In this document: piece by piece, positions 34,034-44,226 of the stretch
Numbering within the stretch: the stretch's first letter is position 1
Layout of the letters: each line of letters starts with the position of its first letter
NCBI RefSeq assembly: GCF_030272615.1
Contig: NC_081405.1
Location: 159,362,317-159,426,316 of the forward strand
Direction of reading: 5' to 3'
Source of the DNA: Cryptomeria japonica
Taxonomy: Eukaryota; Streptophyta; Pinopsida; Cupressales; Cupressaceae
Length of the DNA: 64,000 bases
The notes under the pieces: model-generated
Seen by the model: only the letters and a program-made list of their open reading frames with translations
What the model was told of the DNA's origin: nothing
The model's database searches: none
Made by a program: the position numbers and the translations under genes

Positions 34034-34930
34034 CTAAAACTTGCCTTTAAGCTCACCTTGTTTTGAGGTTGAAGGTTTTAATGACTCAGGATCAATATAT
34101 GTCGATGAAGGAACAACCTCACGATTACTAGGAATGATGGTCTCAGTCTTTGATTTCAGGTTGTTGCAATATATGAATGGATAAGGATCACTGTTAACTG
34201 TTAATTCCACTCCATTATGAGGAAACTTAATGCATTGGTGATATGTGGATGGGACTGCCCTCATTTCATGAATCCAAGGACGTTCTAGCAATATGTTATA
34301 AGTGAGATTTAAATCCAGGACTTGACAAACCACATCCTTTGTAACTGGCCCAACTCTGAGAGGTAAGGTGACTGTGCCCTTGGATGAACGCTCTTCGTCA
34401 TCATATGCCTTAATGGTGATTTGATTTGTAGAATTCATAGCTTTATAAGAATATCCCAATTGTGTAATAGTGCTTAAGGTGCAAATATTTAGACCTGCTC
34501 CTCCATCTATTAGGACTCTTTTTATTCGATGTTTGTGTATGAAGGCTTCAATGTGTAATGGTGCATTATGTGGCTGACTTACGGAGGCGTCATCGGCTTC
34601 TGTGAATGTAAGGGAGTGTGGAATGGAAAGGTATCCCACCATGGTTTGAAATTGGTCCACGTTTAGATTAGTAGGAACAGCAGTATCTCTCAAGATTTTG
34701 TCAAGAATGGCTTTATGTGCGGGAGATATACGTAATAGCTCAAGGATTGAAATGAGTGTGGGTGTCTTCCCTAACTATTCTACAAGGTCATACTCGGGTA
34801 TGGTTGATGAAGAAGTGGTGTTTTTATTTGGAGCACCTTGCAAAGTGATTTTACCTCGGCGGGTTGTAACATGACATTCAGAGGTAGGTTCAAAAGAAGA
34901 TCCAACACCTTTTAGGACAATCTTGGGTCT
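34034..34930 (-). pseudogene. Tat aspartic protease region
   Basis: This continues the gag frame after TAG at 34931, with another in-frame TAG near 34774 and a stop at 34034. The retropepsin-like core is KRVLIDGGAGLNICTLST, where the usual DSG is DGG, as is common in Tat-type proteases. It is followed by the hydrophobic DLNLTYNILLERPWIHEM block. The protease would release Gag and Pol products inside particles. The clear ATG-started part spans 34034-34693, but protein-like sequence in frame extends up to 34930. Confidence 0.85.
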
Positions 34931-37075
34931 CTAGGTAGAATTCTTAGACGCTTTGTCCTTGATGATAATAGTAGAGATGTAATTGTCCATCGAGATGTGA
35001 TTGATGGTTGAATCATAGTTGTAAGATGCTTTGGTATAGTTGGTTTGATCCTCTGTGGCTTTAGCTTTTCCCTTTTCATGTTTTGGGAATGGTTCCTTAA
35101 ACATCTCATGTTCTTGATTGGATGAGTGTCCCTCAATCTCAATGTCACCTCTATCAATAAGATCTTGTATGATGTTCTTCAGTCGATGACAATTTCCTGT
35201 CTTATGACCCTTGCTCTTATGAAATTCACAATATTCATCATCATTCCACCAATTTGGTTTAACCTTTGGTTCATATGGAGGAAAATCTGGAATAGTGATT
35301 ACCTTGTTTGCCACTAGCTTTTTGAAAACTGACTCAAGTGGTTCTCCCAATGGAGTGTACTTCCTTCGTGATGTGGAAGTTGTTTGAGTATTCACTTGAT
35401 TGTTTGTAAAACTTGATCCCGAAAAGATGAATTTGGGTCGCACTGTGTTGGCATCAACAACACCATCATTGACTGTGTTCTTGTTTTTATTCCAAAATCT
35501 TGTCTTGTCTTTTCCTTTAAAGTCATCTTTGTTTTCCTTGAATATCTTGATGACTCCTTGTTCAATTAGGACCTTCTCTGTTGCTAAGCCTTTTTCAATG
35601 ATGTCCTTGAAGGTGGACAAACAAGATTTTCTTAGATCATAGCCAATGTCTTTGTTAACATTTTGTGTGAACATCTCTACCATTTGTTTTTGTGGAATTT
35701 CACAAGAGCATCTGCTGGCTAGATTTCTCCATCTTTGTAAGAATGATGCAAAAGATTCTCCCTCTTTTTGCTTGGTGTTGCACGAAGTAGTGACTGATAT
35801 GTCTGTCTCTATGTTGTAGGAGAAATGTTGAATAAATGCCTCTGCTAGATCACCCCATGACTTAATTCTAGGTGGAAGTTGGGAGAACCATTCCATAGCT
35901 TGATCACCTAGGCTCTGTGGGAATAATCTCATCAAATATGTCTCTTCTACTGCTACCTCAATGCAAGCTATGAAAAACTGTCTTATGTGTGCCTTAGGAT
36001 CCCCTTTGCCTCTATACTTATCAAATTTAAGCGTCACAAAATGTGTAGGAAAAGGAGGCATTGGAATGCTCTTGTCAAATGGATAAGGACATATGTCTCT
36101 CATTGTGTATGTTGGCTTTGGTGTATTTATGTCCTCCATTTTCTTTTGTAAGTCCCTGATTTGTTGCTCCAAATTGCTCTTAGGTGGAGATCGACTTCTT
36201 GGACCATACCCCATGCTTGAGGCACCAATTGGAGCAGGAGCATGTTGCATATATGGATGATATTGATCATACACATGTTCATATGGAGGAGGTCTATAGT
36301 AATGTTGCGTATATGGACCACTTGGTATAGATTCATGTTGAGGAACATCATATCTATTTTGTGCATGTATAACATATTCTACAGGCATGTCATGTTCTAA
36401 TGTGTTGCCCCCAAATTTGACATGAGGTTTCCTTGTGTCCAAATTTTGAGCATGCCTTTGAATATCCCATTGCTTTGGTGGTTGATCTTTAGCATTGATA
36501 TGTGATTGAGCATATTTTTCTCCATAAGACTTCCATAATGGTCTACGAAGGTGAGTATCATATGTTTGACCATGTGTATGTGGGACCTCTAGTTTTTTAA
36601 GCAAAGCTGATGGTGATTCAAGTACCATGTGTGGTCCTCTATTTCGTCCACTATTAGGTCTTCTTTGATCCATGTTGGAGTGAGGTTGTTGCAAAGGTCG
36701 ATTTTCCATTATTTGAGACATGTCAAAATCATGAGGTATCTTGGCTCCACTTTGTGCCATCATTTGTAAGAAGTATTGTCTATCCCTCCTCATTATTTCC
36801 TCAACCAATCGATTGAAATGGGGATTCATAATGGATTCTTCCACATCTGCTGAATGTACTGAAAAGTTGTCCACATTGTCATTGTGTGTAGCATTGTTGT
36901 TTGTAGTGTCCATGTTCTCAACATTTGGAATGTTTCTATAGGCATCCATGTCAGGTAATGTAGTATGATCAGAATTGAAAAAGATATCATTGTCATACTC
37001 ATAAGAACTCATGTTTGCGGACTCTTGAGCCTCTTTAGTTTCTCTCCTAGATTTTTGAAGACGAGTTTCAACCAT
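34931..37075 (-). CDS. gag: Tat Gag polyprotein, 714 codons
   Basis: This open frame starts at the ATG at 37075 (MVETRLQKSRRETKEA). Residues 1-330 are low-complexity and rich in His, Pro and Tyr. The capsid-like Retrotrans_gag domain spans roughly residues 345-510 (FDKYRGKGDPKAHIRQFFI, AMEWFSQLPPRIKSWGDLAE, FASFLQRWRNLASRC). Near residue 635 is a C/H motif typical of the lineage (YCEFHKSKGHKTGNCHRL) in place of a classical CCHC knuckle. It ends at TAG 34931, after which the same frame continues into protease. That stop may be a mutation, or may be where Gag normally ended. This is the longest intact open frame in the window. Expression cannot be judged. Confidence 0.88.
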   Translation of the reverse strand: MVETRLQKSRRETKEAQESANMSSYEYDNDIFFNSDHTTLPDMDAYRNIPNVENMDTTNNNATHNDNVDNFSVHSADVEESIMNPHFNRLVEEIMRRDRQYFLQMMAQSGAKIPHDFDMSQIMENRPLQQPHSNMDQRRPNSGRNRGPHMVLESPSALLKKLEVPHTHGQTYDTHLRRPLWKSYGEKYAQSHINAKDQPPKQWDIQRHAQNLDTRKPHVKFGGNTLEHDMPVEYVIHAQNRYDVPQHESIPSGPYTQHYYRPPPYEHVYDQYHPYMQHAPAPIGASSMGYGPRSRSPPKSNLEQQIRDLQKKMEDINTPKPTYTMRDICPYPFDKSIPMPPFPTHFVTLKFDKYRGKGDPKAHIRQFFIACIEVAVEETYLMRLFPQSLGDQAMEWFSQLPPRIKSWGDLAEAFIQHFSYNIETDISVTTSCNTKQKEGESFASFLQRWRNLASRCSCEIPQKQMVEMFTQNVNKDIGYDLRKSCLSTFKDIIEKGLATEKVLIEQGVIKIFKENKDDFKGKDKTRFWNKNKNTVNDGVVDANTVRPKFIFSGSSFTNNQVNTQTTSTSRRKYTPLGEPLESVFKKLVANKVITIPDFPPYEPKVKPNWWNDDEYCEFHKSKGHKTGNCHRLKNIIQDLIDRGDIEIEGHSSNQEHEMFKEPFPKHEKGKAKATEDQTNYTKASYNYDSTINHISMDNYISTIIIKDKASKNST

Positions 37076-37567
37076 GAACTAGGTATTGACCAAGATGAGT
37101 GAGACTAGATGAAAAAATGGAAAAGTATGGAAGACCAAGAGTTGGATGGAATGTAAATGAATCTGAGGTGTACTTGCAATGTCCAAAGTATAAGACCAAG
37201 TATGTATGTAGTAGAGTAGGTGTGACTTCCAAAGAGAGGATAGTTTCTCTTGATGAGGTAAGTTGACCTTAACTCTAAGTAAGACCAAATGAGACCCAAA
37301 GGTAAGAAACCTTGATGAGGGACCACTTAGCAAAGTGTTGTTGTATGTAGTGTGTTGACAAAGTATAGTGAGGACAAGCAAATGACCTTTTGACTCAAGT
37401 TTAGACAATTGTGAATGTAAAGTGAGAAATGTAAAGCAATGATGGACTTTGTGAGACCCAAGGACAGGTTGAATGCTAAATGAAACCCTGGAGAAATGAC
37501 CTAGGAAGCTCAAGAATTCTGAAACTGATTGTGTTTGTTTATTGGACTGTAACAGTTTTTTAATTCT

Positions 37568-37760
37568 GGACACAGACGCGCCTGTATACTTCACAGAAGC
37601 GGTTTCCCAACACAGACGCGGGTCTGTTTAACACAGACGTGCTTCTGAGATTTTTTGCAAAGTGTAATGTTGATTTTGTGGACACAGACACGATTCTGCC
37701 CTTCACAGACACGGCTAAACAACACAGATGCTATTATGCCTGACACAGACGCATTTCTGT
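37568..37760. repeat. GC-rich decamer cluster, leader copy 1
   Basis: About eight units of core CACAGACGCG occur at 18-30-bp intervals. Many units form small hairpins with the following TTCTG or GTCTGT, for example ACAGAC...GTCTGT. Orientation is opposite to the 3' array at 19211-19490. Confidence 0.8.
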
Positions 37761-38964
37761 AAAATTTGTGCAATTTTTTCCAATCTATGAAGTCGTTTTG
37801 TTGTGACCCAATCTGACTGTTTGACTATTTTTCGTGACAAGAGGACATAGTGTTGATGAGGACTCAATGTTTGCAAGTGTCTAGACTCAAAAATGACTCC
37901 AAGAAAATGTGTGTTGTTCAATGTAAAAATGTTTTGCATACACTTGAAGACACAATGTTTTGTTGTTTGGTCTTGAATGTTTTGAATGTTTAACATAAGT
38001 CAACCACAATTCTTATGGCTGGCCAAGACAATAGTTGTTGATCCCACATGGGGTTTTACCCCTGAGGCTACGCTATTTAGAGCGGATACTTAGATGCTTG
38101 ACCTCACTGGCTCCACCCTCGGCACTCACTTCTTGGGTCAGCCAAGCATCAGTCCCCATGAAAACTCCTCATGGCGAACTTTGTATCTCTACTAAGAACC
38201 GTATGTGTGTGGGCCACTACTAGAGGTCCGACCTCCTGCCCCAACAACTAGAAGGATTTGGGCTTCTAAAACAAAAAGGTGCTAGTAAGGGCATCTGCTC
38301 GTGTGGCCATACATGCGGCACTTTTAGCTCTGTAAATACAGAAGGCTCCCAGCCGGTAGGGGTTACGCCCTACAACTGATCAAATAAATTTGATCCAACG
38401 GGTTTATGGGGAGACATAGTGTCGGTATGAACTAATCAGCACATGTTATCCATAGTTTTCACCATGAATACAGTTGTTTATAGTGGTTCGAAAGAGGTGG
38501 GTTTTCCTCGCTACCACTTGGGTCGTTCTCTTCTCACTAGTAGTCCTAATGACCACACGGGAAGACAGGCCCTCTAAAGATTAAACAAAAAGAGCCTATT
38601 GCTCAAGACACAAAAGACAATGATTTAATTTTAGTCCACCAATTGAAGTGTTTGCTAGTCTATGAAACAAGGCACACAATAAAAATCCAAAAACCCTTGC
38701 CAAGGTCTTGCAACAAAGATTTGTTAGTAGTTTGGATTGTTTCAAATGATCACCCCTTCCTGCAAGCACACAAGTTAGGTAAATTTTAAACCCAAAAGAC
38801 TTTGTGAAAATAGGGGACTTCAACCAAATGATTTAGCTTCCAAGACAAGCTGCACCAATTTCGTTAGCTAGATCTGAAAATGTTAGCTCAAAATAAACCA
38901 GATTTGAAACCCTAAATGCAAAATCCGAAAACTGAATCAATAAAAACCCAAAACTTGAACTGGT

Positions 38965-39175
38965 GAACACAGACGCAGTTCTGTGAAGCACAAACGTGCC
39001 TTCGTGACACAGATGTGGTTCTATGAAGCACATATGCGACTACAGAACACAGACGTGCCTTCTGGACACAGACGCCGCCAAAACATCATAGACGCGACTT
39101 CAGAACACAAACGCGCTTTCCTAGAACCTACAAAATAAAAAAATTGCTAATAACATAGATGCGATTCCAGAGGTC
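38965..39175. repeat. GC-rich decamer cluster, leader copy 2
   Basis: About nine units of core CACAGACGCG or CACAGACGTG occur, several followed by TTCTGTG so that CACAG/CTGTG can pair. Same orientation as 37568-37760. Degenerate units continue toward 39230. Confidence 0.78.
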
Positions 39176-39316
39176 GCAGACGTGCCAGAAAATAAAAAAC
39201 GCGATCCGAAAGTGCGCATACGTGAAAATATCAAAATGCTGCCGAAAACGTCGGATCTGCAACTTCAAAATACAAAATCTGCAACAAGATGTTAAATGCA
39301 AAAAGGGACAAGAGTC

Positions 39317-39333
39317 CCACTGCGTGTGCCAAA
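39317..39333 (-). other. Possible primer-binding site of the Tat element
   Basis: Next to the 5' LTR the minus strand reads TTTGGCACACGCAGTGGG. It starts with TGG, as primer sites do. I could not assign it to a particular tRNA, so this is a positional call only. Confidence 0.4.
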
Positions 39334-39334
39334 A

Positions 39335-40062
39335 TGTATATGGTGAAAATGGATACAATAATAACAATATTGAAAGGCTAAATGAATTCAACCACAAAAC
39401 CCTAGCCTAACAACAACAAAGATCCACCATAACATATGAAGATTACCTAAGACAATGCAAATCAAACGAAATCACAAAGATTATACCATCACATGTCCAA
39501 TAGGGTTTGGATCTCCATTCTTCCTATCTCCATTGATCTTGCTTGATATATTTGCTCTCAGATTTTATATGCACAAGAGCTCAACAAAGAACAGAATGTG
39601 GTTGCAAGTAGGATCGTAGTGTAGTCAATTGCATAAATTGATTCATTAGGCTCAGTCATTAGGGTTTGATAATGAAGGAAGCATCTCCTTATATAGAAGA
39701 CACAATATGAAATGGAGGGATAAGATTGAGAGGTGTAAAAGGAGGTCGACTATGATTAGAGGGTAGGTAAAAGAAATAATAAAATAATGAAAGGGGTAGG
39801 TAGTGTATGAATTAAGAGATGAATGACATGTGTCATGGGTAGAAAAGGTTAATGAATTAATTAAATAAATAAGGATTTATTTAATTAATAGAAGAAGTGG
39901 GATAATTAAATAAATAAGATATTTATTTAATTTAGGAAAAGGACAATTTAAATAAATAAATGTATTTATTTAAATGAGAAATAAGGCTAGAAGAGGATAG
40001 ATGAATTAATTAAATAAATAAAATATTTATTTAATTAGACATGACAATTTTGGGTGTCTACA
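39335..40062 (-). repeat. 5' LTR of the Tat element
   Basis: This 728-bp repeat has the same ends as 17917-18685 and only scattered differences outside the palindrome block. One AT-rich palindrome fewer explains the shorter length. Confidence 0.94.
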
Positions 40063-40545
40063 CCTACACCTGCATCCACAGATCCCTTAAAGGGTTACAA
40101 GTCAGCCACATTAAATATACGTGAGATAGCAACTCCTGGAGGGATTTCTATCTCATAGGCATTTTGACCAAACTTATGGACCACTTTGCAAGGTCCAATC
40201 TTCTTCATTTTTAACTTGGTGTATTTGCACTAAGGCAACCTCTCCTTCTTCAGGTGTGCGAGCACCATGTCCCCAACTTTAAACAAAACATTTCTTCTCT
40301 TTTGATCTACATGTTCTTTATACTTTTCAACACTCTTTTTGAGATTTTCTCTCACTTTCTCATGAATGTCTTTCATTGTTGTTGCAAACTCCTCTCCTTC
40401 AACACTTTTCCTCTCCATCCCTTTCATTGATGTTGCAAACTCCTCTCCTTCAGCACTTTTCCTCTCCATCCCTTTCATTGTTGTCTTCCATTGCTTGTTC
40501 GAGTCTTTCATTGCTTCTTTGAATGGGACCAAGAGATAAATATTT
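40063..40545 (-). pseudogene. Integrase C-terminal part of mini-chromovirus unit I1 (right part)
   Basis: This is the continuation of the chromodomain gene cut at 17916. It encodes a helical linker (IHEKVRENLKKSVEKYKEHV), the integrase beta domain (VGDMVLAHLKKERLP) and, after a stop, KMKKIGPCKVVHKFGQNAYE. The linker contains a near-perfect 51-bp tandem duplication (about 40382-40483) giving GMERKSAEGEEFATSMK and GMERKSVEGEEFATTMK; the other units show a single copy. It fuses directly to noncoding leader at about 40545, the deletion junction of the mini-element. Confidence 0.82.
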
Positions 40546-41634
40546 GTTAATTCTCAAAATAAAGCTGACATGTACGTTACATTTGTGACATAAATAACTT
40601 AACAATACTTAAAATAGTTTCCTCTATTCATCCAATCACTAATTGATTTAGTGTTCAAGGTTGCCTGGGCTACAACATCACATATTGTAGTTGAGAAGGT
40701 ATTCATCACATACTACAAGAGAGGAAGTGATACAAAGGATGGGAGGATGCTTACAACCTTCTACAAACATGTTTCAAGGTCTTCAAGGCAGAAAACCACA
40801 TAGGGAGATCTTTCTTCCAACTCACCTATCTTTCCCACTAAGTCTCGTAGACATAGACCAAAGGACTCAATTTGGTGTAGGCTTTCAATTGGCTTAGTAC
40901 CTAAAGGGAAAGCTTCCCAAACATCTTAAGGCATCAAGACAAACCTTGTCCATGCATTGGAAAAGGTCTCTAGCATGTAGGATGATGACCACTTCACAAC
41001 CACCCAAACTCCTAGTAGCCCTCCTTTTTTGGACTAGTGAAAAGAACTCCCTATTTAAACTCCTTCTCCACAATCTGAAACCATAAACAAATACCCTTTT
41101 AGGAGCCTTAAATCATATCTCAAAGTGACTATGGGTTGTTTTGGAGAATGCCCATCCAAAAATGGTCTCTATCACTGCACTAGGGCTCCAATTAGCCCTC
41201 TTTTCCAAAGCAAGTACCTTAATCTTGCATTCCACAACTCAAAAAATGGATCATAAAGGTGTAACTCACCATCAAATCAATAGGTTTTGGGTGCCCAAAC
41301 TCACTGGTTTGCATCAAGCTCATACAACTCTTCAATTTACCCCTATTTATAAGCCTGTCACGTAGAGATTTCAGGCTAGGGTCACTTCAAACTTGCACCA
41401 GACCTGATCTACCACTCTCTTACCACTTGGAAGATTGAAAAGACATACAAATCTTCCATTCCACTAGGTATCAACATTCTCTCATGATGGAATGGAGAGT
41501 TATCTTTATTTTTGTGTCAAAACCCTAGGTTGGGAGGCTTTTAAACCCGTTTCCAGTAAATTGTTAATATCTTCCTTGTTTCTCTATGAAATTGGATCAA
41601 ATCAAATGAAAAACAAACTATATACCATCCACTA
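40546..41634 (-). other. Mini-chromovirus leader, unit B
   Basis: Noncoding repeat matching the leaders of units A, C and D, without the solo LTR found in A. Confidence 0.65.
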
Positions 41635-42239
41635 TGACACCTGGTAGGCCTTAGGGCATGGTGCAGTCGTATAGAGACATACTAAACAAAGAAAGGCATG
41701 AAAGACAAAGAAAATGTAGGAAATCTGATTTTGCTTTAATTGAATTTCTTTCAAAATTCAACAACAACCTTGCCTCAACCTCATGGAGGTTTTTTAAACA
41801 TGTAGAAACCAATTCTCATTGTTCCCCAACCAATTTTCAAATGGGTGATTGTTGGGTTGCAAGTTTACATCTTTTGCAATAAAAACATGCAAAGTTGCAA
41901 AGCAACTTTTGCAAGATTGTGACAACTTTGTCCACACCTAACCAACTAACCCCAACCGACTTGAATTCATCCTAGACATTCCTAAAGAGGCCCAATAAGC
42001 CTTATTACCCCATTATTCACCCTAGGTAATACTTTGTCAACATTTCACACAATCATGGCAACCTTTGTTCATATAGGGCTAATGGCTGACATGGCTCATC
42101 TACTGAGTTCAAACTCATTTGAAATGGTCCATAAGACCTTATTAGACCAAAAAATGAAAAACAACTTCAACAAGCCTCATGGAGGCATGACAACCATTGG
42201 GTTCCCCTACACCATACACCCAGTGTGGAAAGAATGTCA
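41635..42239 (-). repeat. Mini-chromovirus LTR B
   Basis: This 605-bp repeat has TGACA...TGTCA ends and aligns with LTR A throughout. Confidence 0.75.
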
Positions 42240-42434
42240 TGTTCCACCTAAGATCAGTTGTTGCACAGAGGTTCCATGGCTTTTAATGTCTTCTTTAGAC
42301 ATCCAAGTTGCATCCTCAGGAGGTAGACCACACCATTTAACTAGGTGCTCATTGTAGACTTGGTTCCTTGTCCTTTTCACCTCCCTTGTGTCTAGAATGG
42401 CTTCAAGTTTCAGGGTTTCAATGGGGGTAAATCT
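42240..42434 (-). pseudogene. Chromodomain fragment, unit I2 (left part)
   Basis: Minus-strand chromodomain remnant homologous to 17689-17916, interrupted by copia 2 at 42435. The flank AATCT (42430-42434) and AATAT (49783-49787) form the probable 5-bp target duplication with one change. The unbroken sister site near 52124-52140 reads GGTAAATCTTTCACCC. Confidence 0.75.
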
Positions 42435-43858
42435 TGATGAATAATGATGAACTACTAAGGTCCTAACCAGTACTGAGAGGGGGCTGAATTAGTATACACA
42501 AAAAAAATGCTTCAACACTTTATCATATTAAAAAGCAGCTAACCGGTTGTCTTCACCACTATACTTAACCATAGAAATACCAGTTAAATAGAAATACTTC
42601 AGATAGCTAAACCGGTTAAACAAAAATACTTCAGACATCATTCAACAGATCTAAATCTTGATGACTACTTCACCAATATAATCATGCATGAGTTGTATCA
42701 ATAATACCACAACCATTTAACACTGCATGCATATCTAACTTAATCATAATCACACAATCATCACATGAAAAACTCACAACCCATAACACGCAAATTTGTC
42801 ACATGGAAACCCAAATGGGAAAAATCACGGTGGGGATGAATACCCACAAGCTTGTTTGTGAACTCTTTTGAAGTCCGCTCTTTTAGGAGCCTAGTCGGAT
42901 TAAAGACTTTACAATAAAGGTTATGTTAGGAACTGATCCTGTTAGGGATCACCTGGTTAAGTGATGGCTATATACCTTGTTAAAGGTTGAAACCTTGTTA
43001 AGAGTTACCTTGCTAGAGGATTTAAATAACTCAATGAACTTGAGCCACTTGGTTAGAGGATTTACAACAAATCCTGTTAAAGCGACCCGGTCAAGGGATT
43101 TACCTTCTGTTGAAATGGTTAGAAGACAACAGTTAAAACACCGATCTGATAACAACACTTCTTGCTAAGGCAGATCCTTTTCAGTTCCTCTCTTCTGCAA
43201 TCACACTCTGTAGATTCCTCACTGTGGTTTGTTAAGTATCAAATCTCCAACACGCGGACACACATACTACTTTTGCCAACCATTGCAATAACAAAACTCA
43301 TCGACCTTATAGACAACAACTAGGTCGGTAGTATAAACCCTAAACCCTAAATATTTCAAGTTTACACTTACAAATAGTCCAATCCTGACCATCCAAACAC
43401 ATTACATAGAATGAAATGATCTAAAATAGATATCAAGACATTTTGCATCGTCCAATCTTCACCACATCTGGAAATCAATAACCCATCACGCGCTCTTCAC
43501 ACACCGCTAAGAAAAGCGCTCATTCCCAAGGTAGGCATTCAATGCATTCAATCTTCATGCGCAAGAACCACAAAGAAATCCTTCATGTGCACACAGCTGA
43601 CATGGAATCTCGATCCTTATCCTTATTCCTTACCTAACTGGTCACAAATCATTGTTGCACTGCACAAGCCAAATCGCCAAATTGGTAACCCTAGAGCTGA
43701 GACTACCAACCGATAGTCACACTTAGTGAACCCCGACACCAGTCCACTCCATTTCGGTTGACCATAACTGCTTCTGATCTTCATACCAGTTCACCTACTT
43801 AAGCACTTATTCACATCAATGACAACATACACTATCACTGCTTCATCATATGCCAACA
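42435..43858 (-). repeat. 3' LTR of copia 2
   Basis: This 1,424-bp repeat ends CATATGCCAACA. It contains a run of degenerate 25-35-bp words built on GTTAAGGGATTTAC and GTTAGAGGATTTA (about 42915-43105). It also carries a mutated hairpin box (CATGG/TCACG, 42802-42829). Confidence 0.92.
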
Positions 43859-44160
43859 ATCTCCCCCTTTGGCATTGATGGCAATACTCAGTGTATCATT
43901 CCTCAGTATCTGCACCAAGCTCAATAACATATACCAGTTGACATATATCGATTCAACTTAAAAAGATCACCACCACCACCTGGACTAGTCAGTGTGCACT
44001 TTACACAATCACTTCTGACACTTGCATATTGTCCTTCAAACATATATCTTCTCCCCCATATATCTTCATCATCAGATATCTTCTCCCCCTTTGATAGCAT
44101 TGCCAAAGTGGAGGCACAAGCTTTTGGTCTCCACTATGTTGCTCCCCCTATGGAGTAGCA
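43859..44160 (-). other. Multiple polypurine tracts of copia 2
   Basis: Minus-strand purine runs AAAGGGGGAGAT (43859-43870), a GGGGGAGAAG run near 44050, CAAAGGGGGAGAA near 44082 and ATAGGGGGAGCA near 44141 precede the 3' LTR. Repeated polypurine tracts are a hallmark of Sirevirus-type copia elements. Confidence 0.7.
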
Positions 44161-44226
44161 TCCTTCAACACATCAATCCTATAAGATCTGACACGGTAGT
44201 ACCTGACTGATGTGGAGCACACAACT

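Larger units (their letters stand above)
37076..39334 (-). other. 5' leader of the Tat element
   Basis: This is 2.26 kb of mostly noncoding DNA between the 5' LTR and gag. It contains two clusters of CACAGACGCG-type units (37568-37760 and 38965-39175) and a GC-richer central block (about 38030-38580) without a coding signal. The leader length is typical for large gypsy elements. Confidence 0.7.
17917..40062 (-). mobile_element. Tat-lineage Ty3/gypsy retrotransposon, 22.1 kb including a nested copia element
   Basis: LTRs at 17917-18685 and 39335-40062 are nearly identical outside an indel. They are flanked by CCTAC duplications. Genes read leftwards: leader 37076-39334, gag 34931-37075, protease, a G-patch segment, RT/RNase H, the nested copia (25482-31493), a second archaeal-type RNase H, then integrase ending at 23534. 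A long 3' region (18686-23533) carries repeats and an antisense ORF with a plant mobile domain. A second RNase H plus an extra antisense ORF before the 3' LTR is characteristic of the plant Tat group. Without copia and one target copy it is about 16.1 kb. Most damage to gag-pol is nonsense codons. Confidence 0.93.

Noticed and set aside
38030-38580. GC-richer block in the Tat leader as a possible rRNA or tRNA gene
   Set aside because: No cloverleaf, anticodon arm or rRNA-like core could be found by eye; it appears to be noncoding leader.
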